A stretch of DNA of 15,680 nucleotides from Actinomycetota bacterium (GTDB taxonomy: Bacteria; Actinomycetota; Thermoleophilia; UBA2241). The notes beneath the pieces are model-generated. The model had not been told where the DNA came from, did no database searches, and worked only from the letters and a program-made list of their open reading frames with translations. A program made the translations under genes and the position numbers. The stretch is taken from positions 1 through 15,680 of the forward strand of contig PMKK01000092.1 in NCBI GenBank assembly GCA_003157715.1, in the 5' to 3' direction. This document shows positions 1 through 7,348 of this stretch, piece after piece (position 1 is the first letter of the stretch; every line of letters starts with the position of its first letter).

Positions 1-1
1 C

Positions 2-271
2 CTGGCAATCACGACCGAAGACAAGCAAGCGATCATTTCGCGATTCTCCAAGCACGAAGGCGACACCGGGTCGCCCGAAGTGCAGGTGGCGCTGCTCAGC
101 AAGCGCATCGACGACCTCACCGAGCACCTCAAGATCCACAAAAAGGATCACCATTCTCGCAGAGGGCTGCTCATGATGGTCGGCCACCGTCGTCGTCTGC
201 TCGACTACCTGCAGGCGAAGGACATGGAGCGCTACCGTACCCTGGTGAAGGATCTCGAGCTGCGCAAGTAG
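2..271 (+). CDS. rpsO: 30S ribosomal protein S15 (uS15), start at or just outside window edge
   Basis: S15 binds the central domain of 16S rRNA early in 30S assembly and contributes to a bridge with the 50S subunit. The frame is open from base 2 and reads [15 protein letters not shown], followed by the family signatures [28 protein letters not shown] and [11 protein letters not shown]. Counted from the CTG at base 2 it is 89 residues, exactly the usual S15 length, so that CTG falls where the initiator should be. Either CTG is the start codon or a start lies just upstream of the window; its ribosome binding site is not visible. The GTG at position 80 is internal and would delete the first helix. 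It is followed after 80 bases by pnp, a pairing conserved widely in bacteria. Identity is certain; only the start is open. Confidence 0.95.
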   Translation: MAITTEDKQAIISRFSKHEGDTGSPEVQVALLSKRIDDLTEHLKIHKKDHHSRRGLLMMVGHRRRLLDYLQAKDMERYRTLVKDLELRK

Positions 272-296
272 CGCCGCTTTTCCGTCCTCGCCGCGA

Positions 297-330
297 CTGG
301 GCCCGACCCGAAGCGTATGGGAATGGCCAG
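297..330 (+). other. Imperfect hairpin in the rpsO-pnp intergenic region
   Basis: CTGG/CC (297-303, one bulged G) can pair with GGCCAG (325-330), and CCC (307-309) with GGG (319-321), separated by a 3x3 internal loop and closed by a 9-base loop. It lies 21 bases before the pnp start codon. In E. coli and Streptomyces the rpsO-pnp intergenic RNA forms hairpins cleaved by RNase III, which control PNPase levels. This hairpin is in the right place for that role, but its function here is inference and the stem is short. No U-tract follows, so it is not an intrinsic terminator. Confidence 0.3.
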
Positions 331-351
331 AAAAGGATTCGAAGGTATTTC

Positions 352-2460
352 ATGACAACCGTCCACACCGTAGAAGTAGAGGTCGGAGGGCGCACCATCA
401 CCCTCGAGACCGGCAAGCTCGCCAAGCAGGCGAACGGCGCGGTCCTCATGCGTTGCGAGGACACCGTGGTGCTGGTCACCGCGGTGGCCCGCGAGGAAAC
501 GCGCGAAAACCAGGACTTCTTTCCGCTGACGGTCGACGTCGAGGAGCGCATGTACGCCGCGGGCAAGATCCCCGGCGGGTTCATCAAGCGCGAGTCGCGT
601 CCCAGCGAGAAGGCCATCCTGACCGCCCGGCAGATCGACCGGCCCATCAGGCCGTCGTTTCCCAAGGGCTTCATGAACGAGGTGCAGGTCATCGGCACGG
701 TGCTCTCGTTCGACCAGGACAACGCCTACGACGTGCTCACGATGACCGGCGCGTCGGCCGCCCTCACGCTCTCCGAGATCCCGTTCCTCGGGCCGCTCGG
801 GGCCGTGCGTGTCGGTCTGATCGACGGCGAGTATGTGGTCAACCCGCTGCTCTCGGAGCTCGAGGACGCGACGCTCGATCTCGTCGTCTCGGGCAGCCGC
901 GACGCCATCGTCATGGTCGAGGCGGGCGCCATGGAGGCAAGCGAGCAGCAGGTCCTCGAAGGCCTGCGCATCGCCCACGCCGAGATCCAGAAGCTGATCG
1001 ACGCCCAGCTGCGTCTGCGCGAGCTCGCCGGCAAGCCCAAGTGGGAAGTGCCGGCCTACGAAGTCGATCGTGGTCTCTACGACGCGATCGTGAGCTCTTT
1101 CGGCGCCGACGTCGACCGGGTCACCGCCATCGAAGACAAGAAGGCTCGTCAGGACGCCACCGTCGAGCTGCGTCAGCAGATCGTCGAGCGGCTCACCCAG
1201 GATGTCGACGAGGCCGAGGTGCGCGACCGCGTGACGCAGGTCAAGCGGGCCTTCGCGCAGCGCGAGAAAGACGTCATCCGGCGGCGCATCGCCGTCGACA
1301 AGCGGCGCCCCGATGGTCGTGGCACCGACGAGATCAGGCCCATCACCTGCGAAGTCGGCCTCGTGCCGCGCACCCACGGCTCGGCCCTGTTCACGCGCGG
1401 CCAGACGCAGGCTCTCACCCTTACCACCCTCGGCGCCACCGGCGACGCCCAGCGCATCGACACGATCAACCCCGAGACCGGCAAGAAGTACATGCACCAC
1501 TACAACTTCCCGCCGTACTCGGTAGGGGAGACCGGCTTCATGCGCGGTCCCAAGCGGCGCGACATCGGTCACGGCGCGCTTGCCGAGCGGGCGCTCGCGC
1601 CGATGCTGCCCGACGACAAGGAGTTCCCCTACACCATCCGCCTGGTGTCGGAGATCCTCGAAAGCAACGGCTCTTCGTCAATGGCCAGCGTCTGCGGCTC
1701 GACCCTGTCGCTCATGGACGCCGGCGTGCAGATCAAGCAGCCGATCGCCGGCATCGCCATGGGGCTCATCAAAGAGGGCGACGACTACGTCGTGCTCACC
1801 GACATCGCCGGTGTCGAGGATCATCTCGGCGACATGGACTTCAAGGTGGCGGGCTCGCGCAACGGCATCACCGCCCTGCAGATGGACATCAAGATCTCGG
1901 GCGTGAGCTTCGAGATCCTGGGCGACGCCCTCGAACAGGCGCGCCGCGGCCGTCTGTTCATCCTCGACAAGATGCTCGCCGCGCTGCCCGAGCCGCGCGC
2001 CGAGCTGTCGCCGTTCGCACCGCGCATCTTCACGATCCAGATCAACCCCGACCAGATCGGCCTCGTCATCGGCAAGGGCGGCGAGACCATCAAGGGGCTC
2101 TGCGAGGAATTCGGCGTACAGATCGACATCGAAGACGACGGCACGATCTACGTCGCCGCTCCCGACATGGAGGCCGGCGAGGCCGTCACCGAGCGCATCG
2201 TCTCGATGTGCAAGGACATCGAGGTGGGCGACATCATCACCGGCAAGGTGGTCAAGACGACCGACTTCGGCGCCTTTGTCGAGCTCAAGAAGGGCGTCGA
2301 CGGGCTGATCCACATCTCCAAGCTCGGCGGCGGCAAACGGATCGACAAGGTCGACGACGTCGTGAGCCGCGGCGACACGATCACCGTCGAGGTCGTCGAG
2401 ATCGACAAGGCACGCAATCGGATCGGCCTGCGGCCGGTCGAGGCGCCGGCGGAACACTAG
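352..2460 (+). CDS. pnp: Polyribonucleotide nucleotidyltransferase (PNPase)
   Basis: A phosphorolytic 3'-to-5' exoribonuclease that degrades RNA to nucleoside diphosphates and can run in reverse; it is a homotrimer in the cytoplasm. The 702 residues show the full family layout. The first RNase PH domain covers about 10-145 (FFPLTVDVEERMYAAGKIPGG), followed by a helical linker and the second RNase PH domain at about 325-550, containing SNGSSSMASVCGS. The metal/phosphate residues D490, D496 and K498 lie in EDHLGDMDFK and match E. coli D486, D492 and K494, so the enzyme should be active. A KH domain with loop GKGG (574-577) and a C-terminal S1 domain (about 624-694, starting EVGDIITGKVV) follow. 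The ATG at 352 has GAAGG six bases upstream. Next comes the M16 peptidase after 76 bases. Confidence 0.98.
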   Translation: MTTVHTVEVEVGGRTITLETGKLAKQANGAVLMRCEDTVVLVTAVAREETRENQDFFPLTVDVEERMYAAGKIPGGFIKRESRPSEKAILTARQIDRPIRPSFPKGFMNEVQVIGTVLSFDQDNAYDVLTMTGASAALTLSEIPFLGPLGAVRVGLIDGEYVVNPLLSELEDATLDLVVSGSRDAIVMVEAGAMEASEQQVLEGLRIAHAEIQKLIDAQLRLRELAGKPKWEVPAYEVDRGLYDAIVSSFGADVDRVTAIEDKKARQDATVELRQQIVERLTQDVDEAEVRDRVTQVKRAFAQREKDVIRRRIAVDKRRPDGRGTDEIRPITCEVGLVPRTHGSALFTRGQTQALTLTTLGATGDAQRIDTINPETGKKYMHHYNFPPYSVGETGFMRGPKRRDIGHGALAERALAPMLPDDKEFPYTIRLVSEILESNGSSSMASVCGSTLSLMDAGVQIKQPIAGIAMGLIKEGDDYVVLTDIAGVEDHLGDMDFKVAGSRNGITALQMDIKISGVSFEILGDALEQARRGRLFILDKMLAALPEPRAELSPFAPRIFTIQINPDQIGLVIGKGGETIKGLCEEFGVQIDIEDDGTIYVAAPDMEAGEAVTERIVSMCKDIEVGDIITGKVVKTTDFGAFVELKKGVDGLIHISKLGGGKRIDKVDDVVSRGDTITVEVVEIDKARNRIGLRPVEAPAEH

Positions 2461-2482
2461 CCGTGCAGCGTAGTCACACCTG

Positions 2483-2511
2483 GCTGAGCGACGACGACGC
2501 AGTCGCTCGGC
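2483..2511 (+). other. 10-bp hairpin between pnp and the M16 peptidase gene
   Basis: Bases 2483-2492 pair with 2502-2511 over ten positions (nine Watson-Crick, one G-T wobble) around a 9-base loop. It lies just after the pnp stop and before the peptidase ribosome binding site. There is no T-run after it. It could be a transcript-processing or 3'-end-protecting structure, or a weak GC-type terminator. Function is inference. Confidence 0.35.
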
Positions 2512-2522
2512 GGTACTAGGCC

Positions 2523-2539
2523 GGAGGAGGCGAGCCATT
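2523..2539 (+). promoter_or_regulatory. Strong Shine-Dalgarno followed by an ATT start codon
   Basis: GGAGGAGG (2523-2530) is a near-perfect anti-16S match, followed by a 6-base spacer and ATT at 2537, in frame with the peptidase. The frame is open back to 2474, after a TAG at 2471-2473, but contains no ATG, GTG or TTG before the GTG at 2603. That GTG would remove the first conserved strand. ATT is a known rare initiator (E. coli infC). The site decides the start of the M16 gene. Confidence 0.6.
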
Positions 2540-3808
2540 CAGGGCTTCCAAATCGCCAAGCTGGACAGCGGGCTGCGGGTCGTCACCGAGCCCATCGACA
2601 GCGTGCGGTCGATCGCTCTCGGCTTCTGGATAGGGGTCGGGTCCCGTAACGAGGACCCGACCCGCGCCGGCATCTCGCACCTGATCGAACACCTCATCTT
2701 CAAGGGCACGGCCGACTACTCCGCCTGGGACATCGCTCGCATCTTCGACCAGATGGGCGGCGAGCTGAACGCCGCCACCTCCAAGGAGTACACCCTGGTC
2801 CACGCGCGGTTCCTCGACGCCCATCTCGACGAGGCTTTCGCGGTGATGGCCGACATGGTGGTGCGGCCCCTGATGGCCGAGCTCGACGCCGAACGCGAGG
2901 TCGTGCTCGAAGAAGTCGCGCTCTACGAGGACTCGCCCTCCGATCTGATCCACGACTACCTCGCCGAGACCGTCTTCTGGGAGCACCCGCTCGGTCGCCA
3001 GATCATCGGCACCGCCGAGACCCTGCAGAGCCTGGACGAGGCGACCATCAAGGCCTATCACCGGGCGCACTATGTCAATCCGGCGATCGTGGTGGCCGCC
3101 GCCGGCAACCTGCGCCACGAGCACGTCGTCGACCTTGCCCGCAAGCACTTCGGTCCCGAAGCCGGCGTCGCCGACCCGCCCGCACCGTCACTGCGTCTGC
3201 CCAAGGCGCGCCACGACGCCTATTTCATGCACAAGGAGACTGAGCAGTTCCATGTCTGCCTCGGTGCGCCGGCCATGTCGCGCGACGACCCGCGACGGTT
3301 CGCGCTGTCGGTGCTCGACACCGCCCTGGGCGGTTCGTCGAGCTCACGGCTGTTCCAGGAGATCCGCGAGAAGCGCGGCCTGGTGTACTCGGTCTACTCC
3401 TACACCTCGCTGTATGCCGACACGGGGCTCGTGGCGATCTCGTTCGGCTCGCGGCCCGAGGGCCTGGCCGAGGTCATGGAGCTCTGCACGGCCGAGCTCG
3501 AACGCCTGCCCGAAACGCTCACCGTCGAAGAGATCGAGCGCACCAAGGAACAGATCAAGGGCCAGATCGTGCTCAGCATGGAAAGCCCGTCGGCACGCAT
3601 GAACCGGCTCGGACGCAGCGTCCTGCTGGGCCTCGAGATCCGCACGCTCGACGGCATGCTGGCCCAGATCGAAAGCGTCGACTGCGACGCGGTGGTGGCC
3701 CTCGCGGGCGAGTACTACGACGTCGCCACCTGGTCGGCGGTGTGCGTCGGGCCCGAGCCTGAGCCGTTTCACGCCACGGTGGCGGGCTACAGCTGGGATT
3801 CCGAGTGA
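2537..3808 (+). CDS. M16-family zinc peptidase (processing-peptidase type)
   Basis: A metallopeptidase of the M16B group (mitochondrial processing peptidase / Bacillus MlpA relatives), expected to cleave unfolded or short peptides in a clamshell chamber. Starting at ATT 2537 it has 423 residues and opens FQIAKLDSGLRVVTEPIDSVRS, the usual N-terminal strand of the family. The inverted zinc motif is HLIEH (H48, E51, H52), with the second acidic pair E125/E126 in VVLEEVALYED. The C-terminal half carries LGGSSSSRLFQEIREKRGLVYSVYSY, the conserved substrate-side Arg/Tyr region. All catalytic residues are present. Its TGA overlaps the GTG start of dapB, so the two are probably translationally coupled. 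The physiological substrate is not known. The conservative alternative start is GTG 2603, giving 401 residues and losing the first strand. Confidence 0.9.
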   Translation: MQGFQIAKLDSGLRVVTEPIDSVRSIALGFWIGVGSRNEDPTRAGISHLIEHLIFKGTADYSAWDIARIFDQMGGELNAATSKEYTLVHARFLDAHLDEAFAVMADMVVRPLMAELDAEREVVLEEVALYEDSPSDLIHDYLAETVFWEHPLGRQIIGTAETLQSLDEATIKAYHRAHYVNPAIVVAAAGNLRHEHVVDLARKHFGPEAGVADPPAPSLRLPKARHDAYFMHKETEQFHVCLGAPAMSRDDPRRFALSVLDTALGGSSSSRLFQEIREKRGLVYSVYSYTSLYADTGLVAISFGSRPEGLAEVMELCTAELERLPETLTVEEIERTKEQIKGQIVLSMESPSARMNRLGRSVLLGLEIRTLDGMLAQIESVDCDAVVALAGEYYDVATWSAVCVGPEPEPFHATVAGYSWDSE

Positions 3809-4629
3809 GCGGCGTTCTCGTACTCGGGGCGCTCGGTCGCATGGGCTCGTTGCTCTGCGCCACGATCGCCCGCCAGGACGACCTGACCCTGGTCGCCAGG
3901 GTCGACCCGGGCGGCGGCCTGAGCGCGGTTGGCCGGCAAAGCGAGCCGGCAACCGCTGCCGGCCCCTCGTCGGCGCCTCTGTATGCCACCGTCGACGAGG
4001 CGCTCGCGAGCGTCCGGCCCGACGTGGCGGTCGATTTCACTCTGCCGGGCGCGGTGTTTGCCAACGTCTCGGCGACGCTCAGCGTCGGCCTGCCGACGGT
4101 CGTCGGCACGACGGGCCTGAACGACGAGCAGATCGAGAGTCTGGCGGCGCTGGCCGCCGCCCACGGGGCGCCGCTGCTCGTGGTGCCGAACTTCGCCCTG
4201 GGTGCCGTCCTGCTCATGGAGTTCGCGGCGCGCGCGGCGCGCTACTTCCCGTCGGCCGAGATCATCGAGGCGCACGAGCAGGGCAAGGTCGACGCGCCGT
4301 CGGGCACTTCGCTGCTGACGGCGCGACTCATGACCGAGGGTGGCGCCGCCCACCCGCACGGCGCCGCCGAGACACGACCCTCGCGCGGGCTCGCCAGCGG
4401 CGGCGTGCGCATCCACAGCCTGCGGCTGCCGGGCTTCGTCGCCCACCAGGAGGTCGTCTTCGGGGGCGCGGGGGAGACCCTGTCGATCCGCCACGACTCC
4501 CTGGCGCGCGAATCGTTCATGGCCGGCGCTCTGCTGGCCATCCGGCGGGCGCCTTCGCTCGAGGGCACGACCATCGGGCTCGAGAGCCTGTTGGGCGACC
4601 CTGTCGCCGACCAAGGAACGGGGGAATAG
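3805..4629 (+). CDS. dapB: 4-hydroxy-tetrahydrodipicolinate reductase (DapB)
   Basis: Reduces the product of DapA to tetrahydrodipicolinate with NAD(P)H, the second committed step of the diaminopimelate/lysine pathway that feeds peptidoglycan; cytoplasmic tetramer. The 274 residues start with a Rossmann dinucleotide motif GALGRMG. The catalytic segment EAHEQGKVDAPSGT holds H157 and K161, equivalent to E. coli H159 and K163. The C-terminal signature IHSLRLPGFVAHQEVVFGG is intact. The residue after the catalytic His is Glu, where E. coli has a second His. Residues about 36-56 form an extended Ala/Gly/Pro/Ser loop whose DNA folds into a hairpin (see 3925-3956). The GTG start overlaps the preceding stop as GTGA, and dapA follows after 4 bases, so this is one operon. 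Confidence 0.97.
   Translation: MSGVLVLGALGRMGSLLCATIARQDDLTLVARVDPGGGLSAVGRQSEPATAAGPSSAPLYATVDEALASVRPDVAVDFTLPGAVFANVSATLSVGLPTVVGTTGLNDEQIESLAALAAAHGAPLLVVPNFALGAVLLMEFAARAARYFPSAEIIEAHEQGKVDAPSGTSLLTARLMTEGGAAHPHGAAETRPSRGLASGGVRIHSLRLPGFVAHQEVVFGGAGETLSIRHDSLARESFMAGALLAIRRAPSLEGTTIGLESLLGDPVADQGTGE
3925..3956. repeat. Inverted repeat inside dapB (12-bp stem, one bulge)
   Basis: Arm 3925-3937 pairs with 3945-3956 over 12 base pairs, with G3932 bulged, around a 7-base loop (3938-3944). The element encodes residues 41-51 in a variable surface loop of DapB. Its core, GCCGGC - AAAGCGA - GCCGGC, resembles that of a second hairpin in the rimO linker. Being short and GC-rich it may be coincidence, but the long near-perfect pairing is unusual for coding DNA. 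Confidence 0.55.
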
Positions 4630-4633
4630 GATC

Positions 4634-5509
4634 GTGGAGTCCTTCGGAGACATTCTGACCGCGATGGCCACGCCGTTCGCCCTCGACCTGCAGGTCGACC
4701 AGGTGGCCTTCGCCCGGCTGGCCGATCACCTTCTGTCGAGCGGCTCCGACGGTCTCGTGGTGGCCGGCACCACCGGCGAAGCGCCCACCCTGACCGACGA
4801 CGAGAAGGTCGGCCTCTTTCGTCAGGCCGTCGAGATCGCCGACGGACGCGGTCCGGTGATCGCGAACACGGGCACCAACGACACCGCCCATTCCGTGGCC
4901 CTCACGCGCCGCGCCGAGGACGCCGGCGTCGACGGCGTGCTCGTCGTGGCGCCCTACTACAACCGGCCGCCCGACCGTGGCTTGCGGGCCCATTTCGCCG
5001 CCGTGGCCGCGGCCACCAACCTGCCGGTGATCATCTACAACATCCCCTCGCGCTGCGTCGTCAACGTGTCGCCCGAGCTGCTGGCCGAGCTTTCGGGGAT
5101 CGACAACATCGTCGCCGTCAAGCAGGCCAACCCCGACCTCGAGCAGTCGCGCCGGCTCATGGAGCTGTGCGACCTCGGTCTGTATGCCGGCAACGACGAC
5201 ATGACCCGCGAGGTCGCGGCCATGGGTGGCTGGGGCTGCATCTCCGTGGCAAGCCATCTGGTGGGCTCGCGACTCAAGGCGCTCGTGACGGCGGCGCGCG
5301 GCGGCGACCGTGCGCGCGCCGCGGCCCTCGAGACCGAGCTCGAGCCGCTGTTCAAGGCGCTCTTCGCAACGAGCAACCCGATACCGCTCAAGGCGGCACT
5401 CAACCTGCTCGGCCACGAGGTCGGCGGCCTGCGGCTGCCGCTCGTCGAAGCCTCCGACGACGAACAGCGCCTGATCGAAGGCGAGCTCGAGCGCCTCGGA
5501 CTGCTCTAG
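4634..5509 (+). CDS. dapA: 4-hydroxy-tetrahydrodipicolinate synthase (DapA)
   Basis: Condenses pyruvate with aspartate semialdehyde through a Schiff base, the entry to the diaminopimelate/lysine pathway. The chosen GTG at 4634 gives 291 residues, the normal family length, starting MESFGDILTAMATPF; the frame runs further upstream only through dapB. The (beta/alpha)8 barrel residues are all visible: GTTGE (45-49), the proton-relay tyrosine Y135 in IIYNIPSR, the APYYNRP loop, and the Schiff-base lysine K163 in VAVKQAN. It follows dapB after 4 bases, with a GGGGA about eight bases upstream. Together with DapB it supplies meso-DAP/lysine. A related aldolase of the NAL/DHDPS superfamily is unlikely given the adjacent dapB and the exact motifs. 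Confidence 0.97.
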   Translation: MESFGDILTAMATPFALDLQVDQVAFARLADHLLSSGSDGLVVAGTTGEAPTLTDDEKVGLFRQAVEIADGRGPVIANTGTNDTAHSVALTRRAEDAGVDGVLVVAPYYNRPPDRGLRAHFAAVAAATNLPVIIYNIPSRCVVNVSPELLAELSGIDNIVAVKQANPDLEQSRRLMELCDLGLYAGNDDMTREVAAMGGWGCISVASHLVGSRLKALVTAARGGDRARAAALETELEPLFKALFATSNPIPLKAALNLLGHEVGGLRLPLVEASDDEQRLIEGELERLGLL

Positions 5510-5607
5510 AGCCGCCACGCAAAGATTCGATGGTCTCCGGCAGACGGCGTCAAACGCCGGCGCCGGGGGCCTCATGCACGACCGACAAAGAGGGATAGAA
5601 GAAGACC
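5510..5607 (+). other. 98-base leader between dapA and rnj
   Basis: This gap holds a small hairpin (CGGCGT 5545-5550 pairing with ACGCCG 5554-5559, 3-base loop) followed by a GC-rich run. A purine stretch GAAGAAG (5598-5604) just before the ATG at 5608 is the likely ribosome binding site. I see no paired -35/-10 boxes and no terminator with a T-tract. Either rnj is co-transcribed with dapA or its promoter is not recognisable by eye. Confidence 0.4.
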
Positions 5608-7272
5608 ATGGCTGACAACACACTGAAGATCATCCCGCTCGGCGGGATGGGCGAGATCGGCAAGAACATGACCGCCGTCGAGTACCGCGGCAAGATCGTG
5701 GTCGTCGACTGCGGCCTTGCCTTTCCCCGCGACGAGATGCTGGGTATCGACCTCGTCCTGCCCGACATCACCTACCTCCGTGAGCACAGAGACGACGTGC
5801 TCGCCTTCCTCATCACGCACGGTCACGAGGACCATTTCGGCGCGCTGCCCTACGTGTTGCGCGACATCAACGTGCCGGTCTACGCGAGCCGGCTCACGCT
5901 GGCCTTCGCGAAGTCGAAGCTCGACGAACACGGCCTGCTCAAGGTCGTCGAGATGAACGAAGTGAGCGATGATTCGGTCATCGACCTCGCGCCGTTCACG
6001 GTGCGTTTTTGCGCCATGACTCACAGCGTGCCCGACGCCCTGGCGATCATCATCGAGACGGCCGAGGGCCGCATCGTCTTTTCGGGCGACTACAAGTTCG
6101 ACCAGACGCCGATCGACGGTCGCACGACCGACGTGAACAAGCTGGCGCGGCTCGGGCAGGAGGGCGTGCTGGCCCTGCTCGGCGACTCGACGAACATCGA
6201 AAGCGAGGGCAGCACGGGTTCCGAAAGTCAGGTCGGACAGGCCTTCCATCGCATCTTCGCCGACTCCGACGGGCGCGTGCTTATGGCCTGCTTTTCGTCG
6301 CATATCCATCGCATCCAGCAGGCCATCCAGATCGCTCACGTGCACGGTCGCAAGTTCGCCGTCTCGGGCCGCTCGATGATCAAGAACGTCAACATCGCCC
6401 GCAACCTGGGGTATCTGCAGATCCCCGAGAACGCGCAGATCAAGCTCACCGACATCGACAACTACCGGCCCGAGGAGTTGCTGATCCTGACCACGGGCAG
6501 CCAGGGCGAACCGCTCTCGGCGCTGTCGCGCATGGCCTGGGACGACCATCCCCAGGTCGAGCTGCAACCCGGCGACACGGTGGTGATCTCGGCACGACCG
6601 GTGCCCGGCAACGAAGTCAGCGTGATGGATACCGTCAACCGGCTGCTGCGCTGCGGCGCCAAGGTCGTCTACGGCCAGGCGAGCGGCGTGCACGTCTCCG
6701 GGCACGCCTCGCGCGAGGACCAACGCATGCTGTTGAACCTGCTGAATCCGCGGTACTTCGCGCCGGCCCACGGCGAGTATCGCCACCAGTACCTGCACCG
6801 CGAGCTGGCTCGCGAGGCGGGCCTTCCCGACGACCACATCTTCCTGCTCGACAACGGCGACGTCCTTGAGCTCAACGCCGACTCGGCGGCCATCACCGGC
6901 AAAGTCGCGGCCGGCATGATGTTCGTCGACGGCCTGCAGATCGGCGGCGCCGAACACGTGGTGCTGCGCGAGCGCCAGCAACTTTCGGGTGACGGCATCC
7001 TGATCGCCGTGGTTACCGTAAGCGTGCAGACGGGCGAGGCGCTGGCTCCACCCGAGCTCGTGGCGCGCGGTTTCCTGTACGACGAGGCGCACGAGCACGA
7101 TCTGCTGGCCGAGGCGCGCGACGAGCTCGTTACCCGGCTGGCCGAGCTTACCGACGAGCACGTCACCGGGCAGCGTCTGCTGCGCGAGGACGTGCACGAC
7201 ACCCTGGCTTCGTTCATCTACCGGCACACCAAGCGCGAGCCGCTGATCCTGCCGGTCGTGGTCGAGGTCTAA
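5608..7272 (+). CDS. rnj: Ribonuclease J (metallo-beta-lactamase / beta-CASP)
   Basis: A zinc-dependent RNase with endonuclease and 5'-to-3' exonuclease activity, central to mRNA decay and rRNA maturation in bacteria of this type. The 554 residues match the family length. It begins IIPLGGMGEIGKNM; the zinc motif HGHEDH lies at 71-76, further metal ligands are H139 (MTHSVPDA) and D161 (FSGDYKFD), and the beta-CASP part contains LTTGSQGEP, ISARPVPGNE and the terminal HVSGHASREDQ and APAHGEYRH segments. A C-terminal domain of about 100 residues follows. Start ATG 5608 is preceded by GAAGAAG. It shares the window with PNPase and ThpR, so RNA processing is a recurring theme. All catalytic residues are intact. 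Confidence 0.97.
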   Translation: MADNTLKIIPLGGMGEIGKNMTAVEYRGKIVVVDCGLAFPRDEMLGIDLVLPDITYLREHRDDVLAFLITHGHEDHFGALPYVLRDINVPVYASRLTLAFAKSKLDEHGLLKVVEMNEVSDDSVIDLAPFTVRFCAMTHSVPDALAIIIETAEGRIVFSGDYKFDQTPIDGRTTDVNKLARLGQEGVLALLGDSTNIESEGSTGSESQVGQAFHRIFADSDGRVLMACFSSHIHRIQQAIQIAHVHGRKFAVSGRSMIKNVNIARNLGYLQIPENAQIKLTDIDNYRPEELLILTTGSQGEPLSALSRMAWDDHPQVELQPGDTVVISARPVPGNEVSVMDTVNRLLRCGAKVVYGQASGVHVSGHASREDQRMLLNLLNPRYFAPAHGEYRHQYLHRELAREAGLPDDHIFLLDNGDVLELNADSAAITGKVAAGMMFVDGLQIGGAEHVVLRERQQLSGDGILIAVVTVSVQTGEALAPPELVARGFLYDEAHEHDLLAEARDELVTRLAELTDEHVTGQRLLREDVHDTLASFIYRHTKREPLILPVVVEV

Positions 7273-7310
7273 CGACGCCGACGCCTGGCGGCGGCGCGCG
7301 GTCGAGGTCT
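7260..7310 (+). repeat. 11-base direct repeat and imperfect hairpin at the rnj-ftsK junction
   Basis: GGTCGAGGTCT occurs at 7260-7270 (the last codons of rnj) and again at 7300-7310, 40 bases on. Between them 7276-7285 can pair with 7287-7296 in a GC-rich stem with one A-G mismatch; a real loop would open the central pairs. No T-run follows. The hairpin could be a weak terminator or processing site. The repeat may be a remnant of a small tandem duplication of the rnj end. Both readings are inference. Confidence 0.35.
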
Positions 7311-7348
7311 GACTAGGGTTCACGCCGCGGCCGTCGAATAGGCCACAC

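Noticed and set aside
232..1572. 446-codon minus-strand frame opposite pnp, and similar long minus frames at 8282-9943 and 13180-14451
   Set aside because: All mirror well-supported genes (pnp, ftsK, cinA), show no domain motifs, and have the composition of antisense shadows in GC-rich DNA.
453..2519. 688-codon plus-strand frame overlapping pnp
   Set aside because: Its translation is an Arg/His/Pro/Ala-rich out-of-frame reading of pnp with no domain.
3805..5509. A fused dapB-dapA gene because the dapA frame is open far upstream
   Set aside because: The dapA frame upstream of 4634 is an out-of-frame reading of dapB. The dapB stop at 4627-4629 and the GTG at 4634 give both proteins their normal lengths.
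7314..7319. TAGGGT as a -10 box for ftsK
   Set aside because: No -35-like sequence at the proper distance; a lone six-base match in this composition is not enough.
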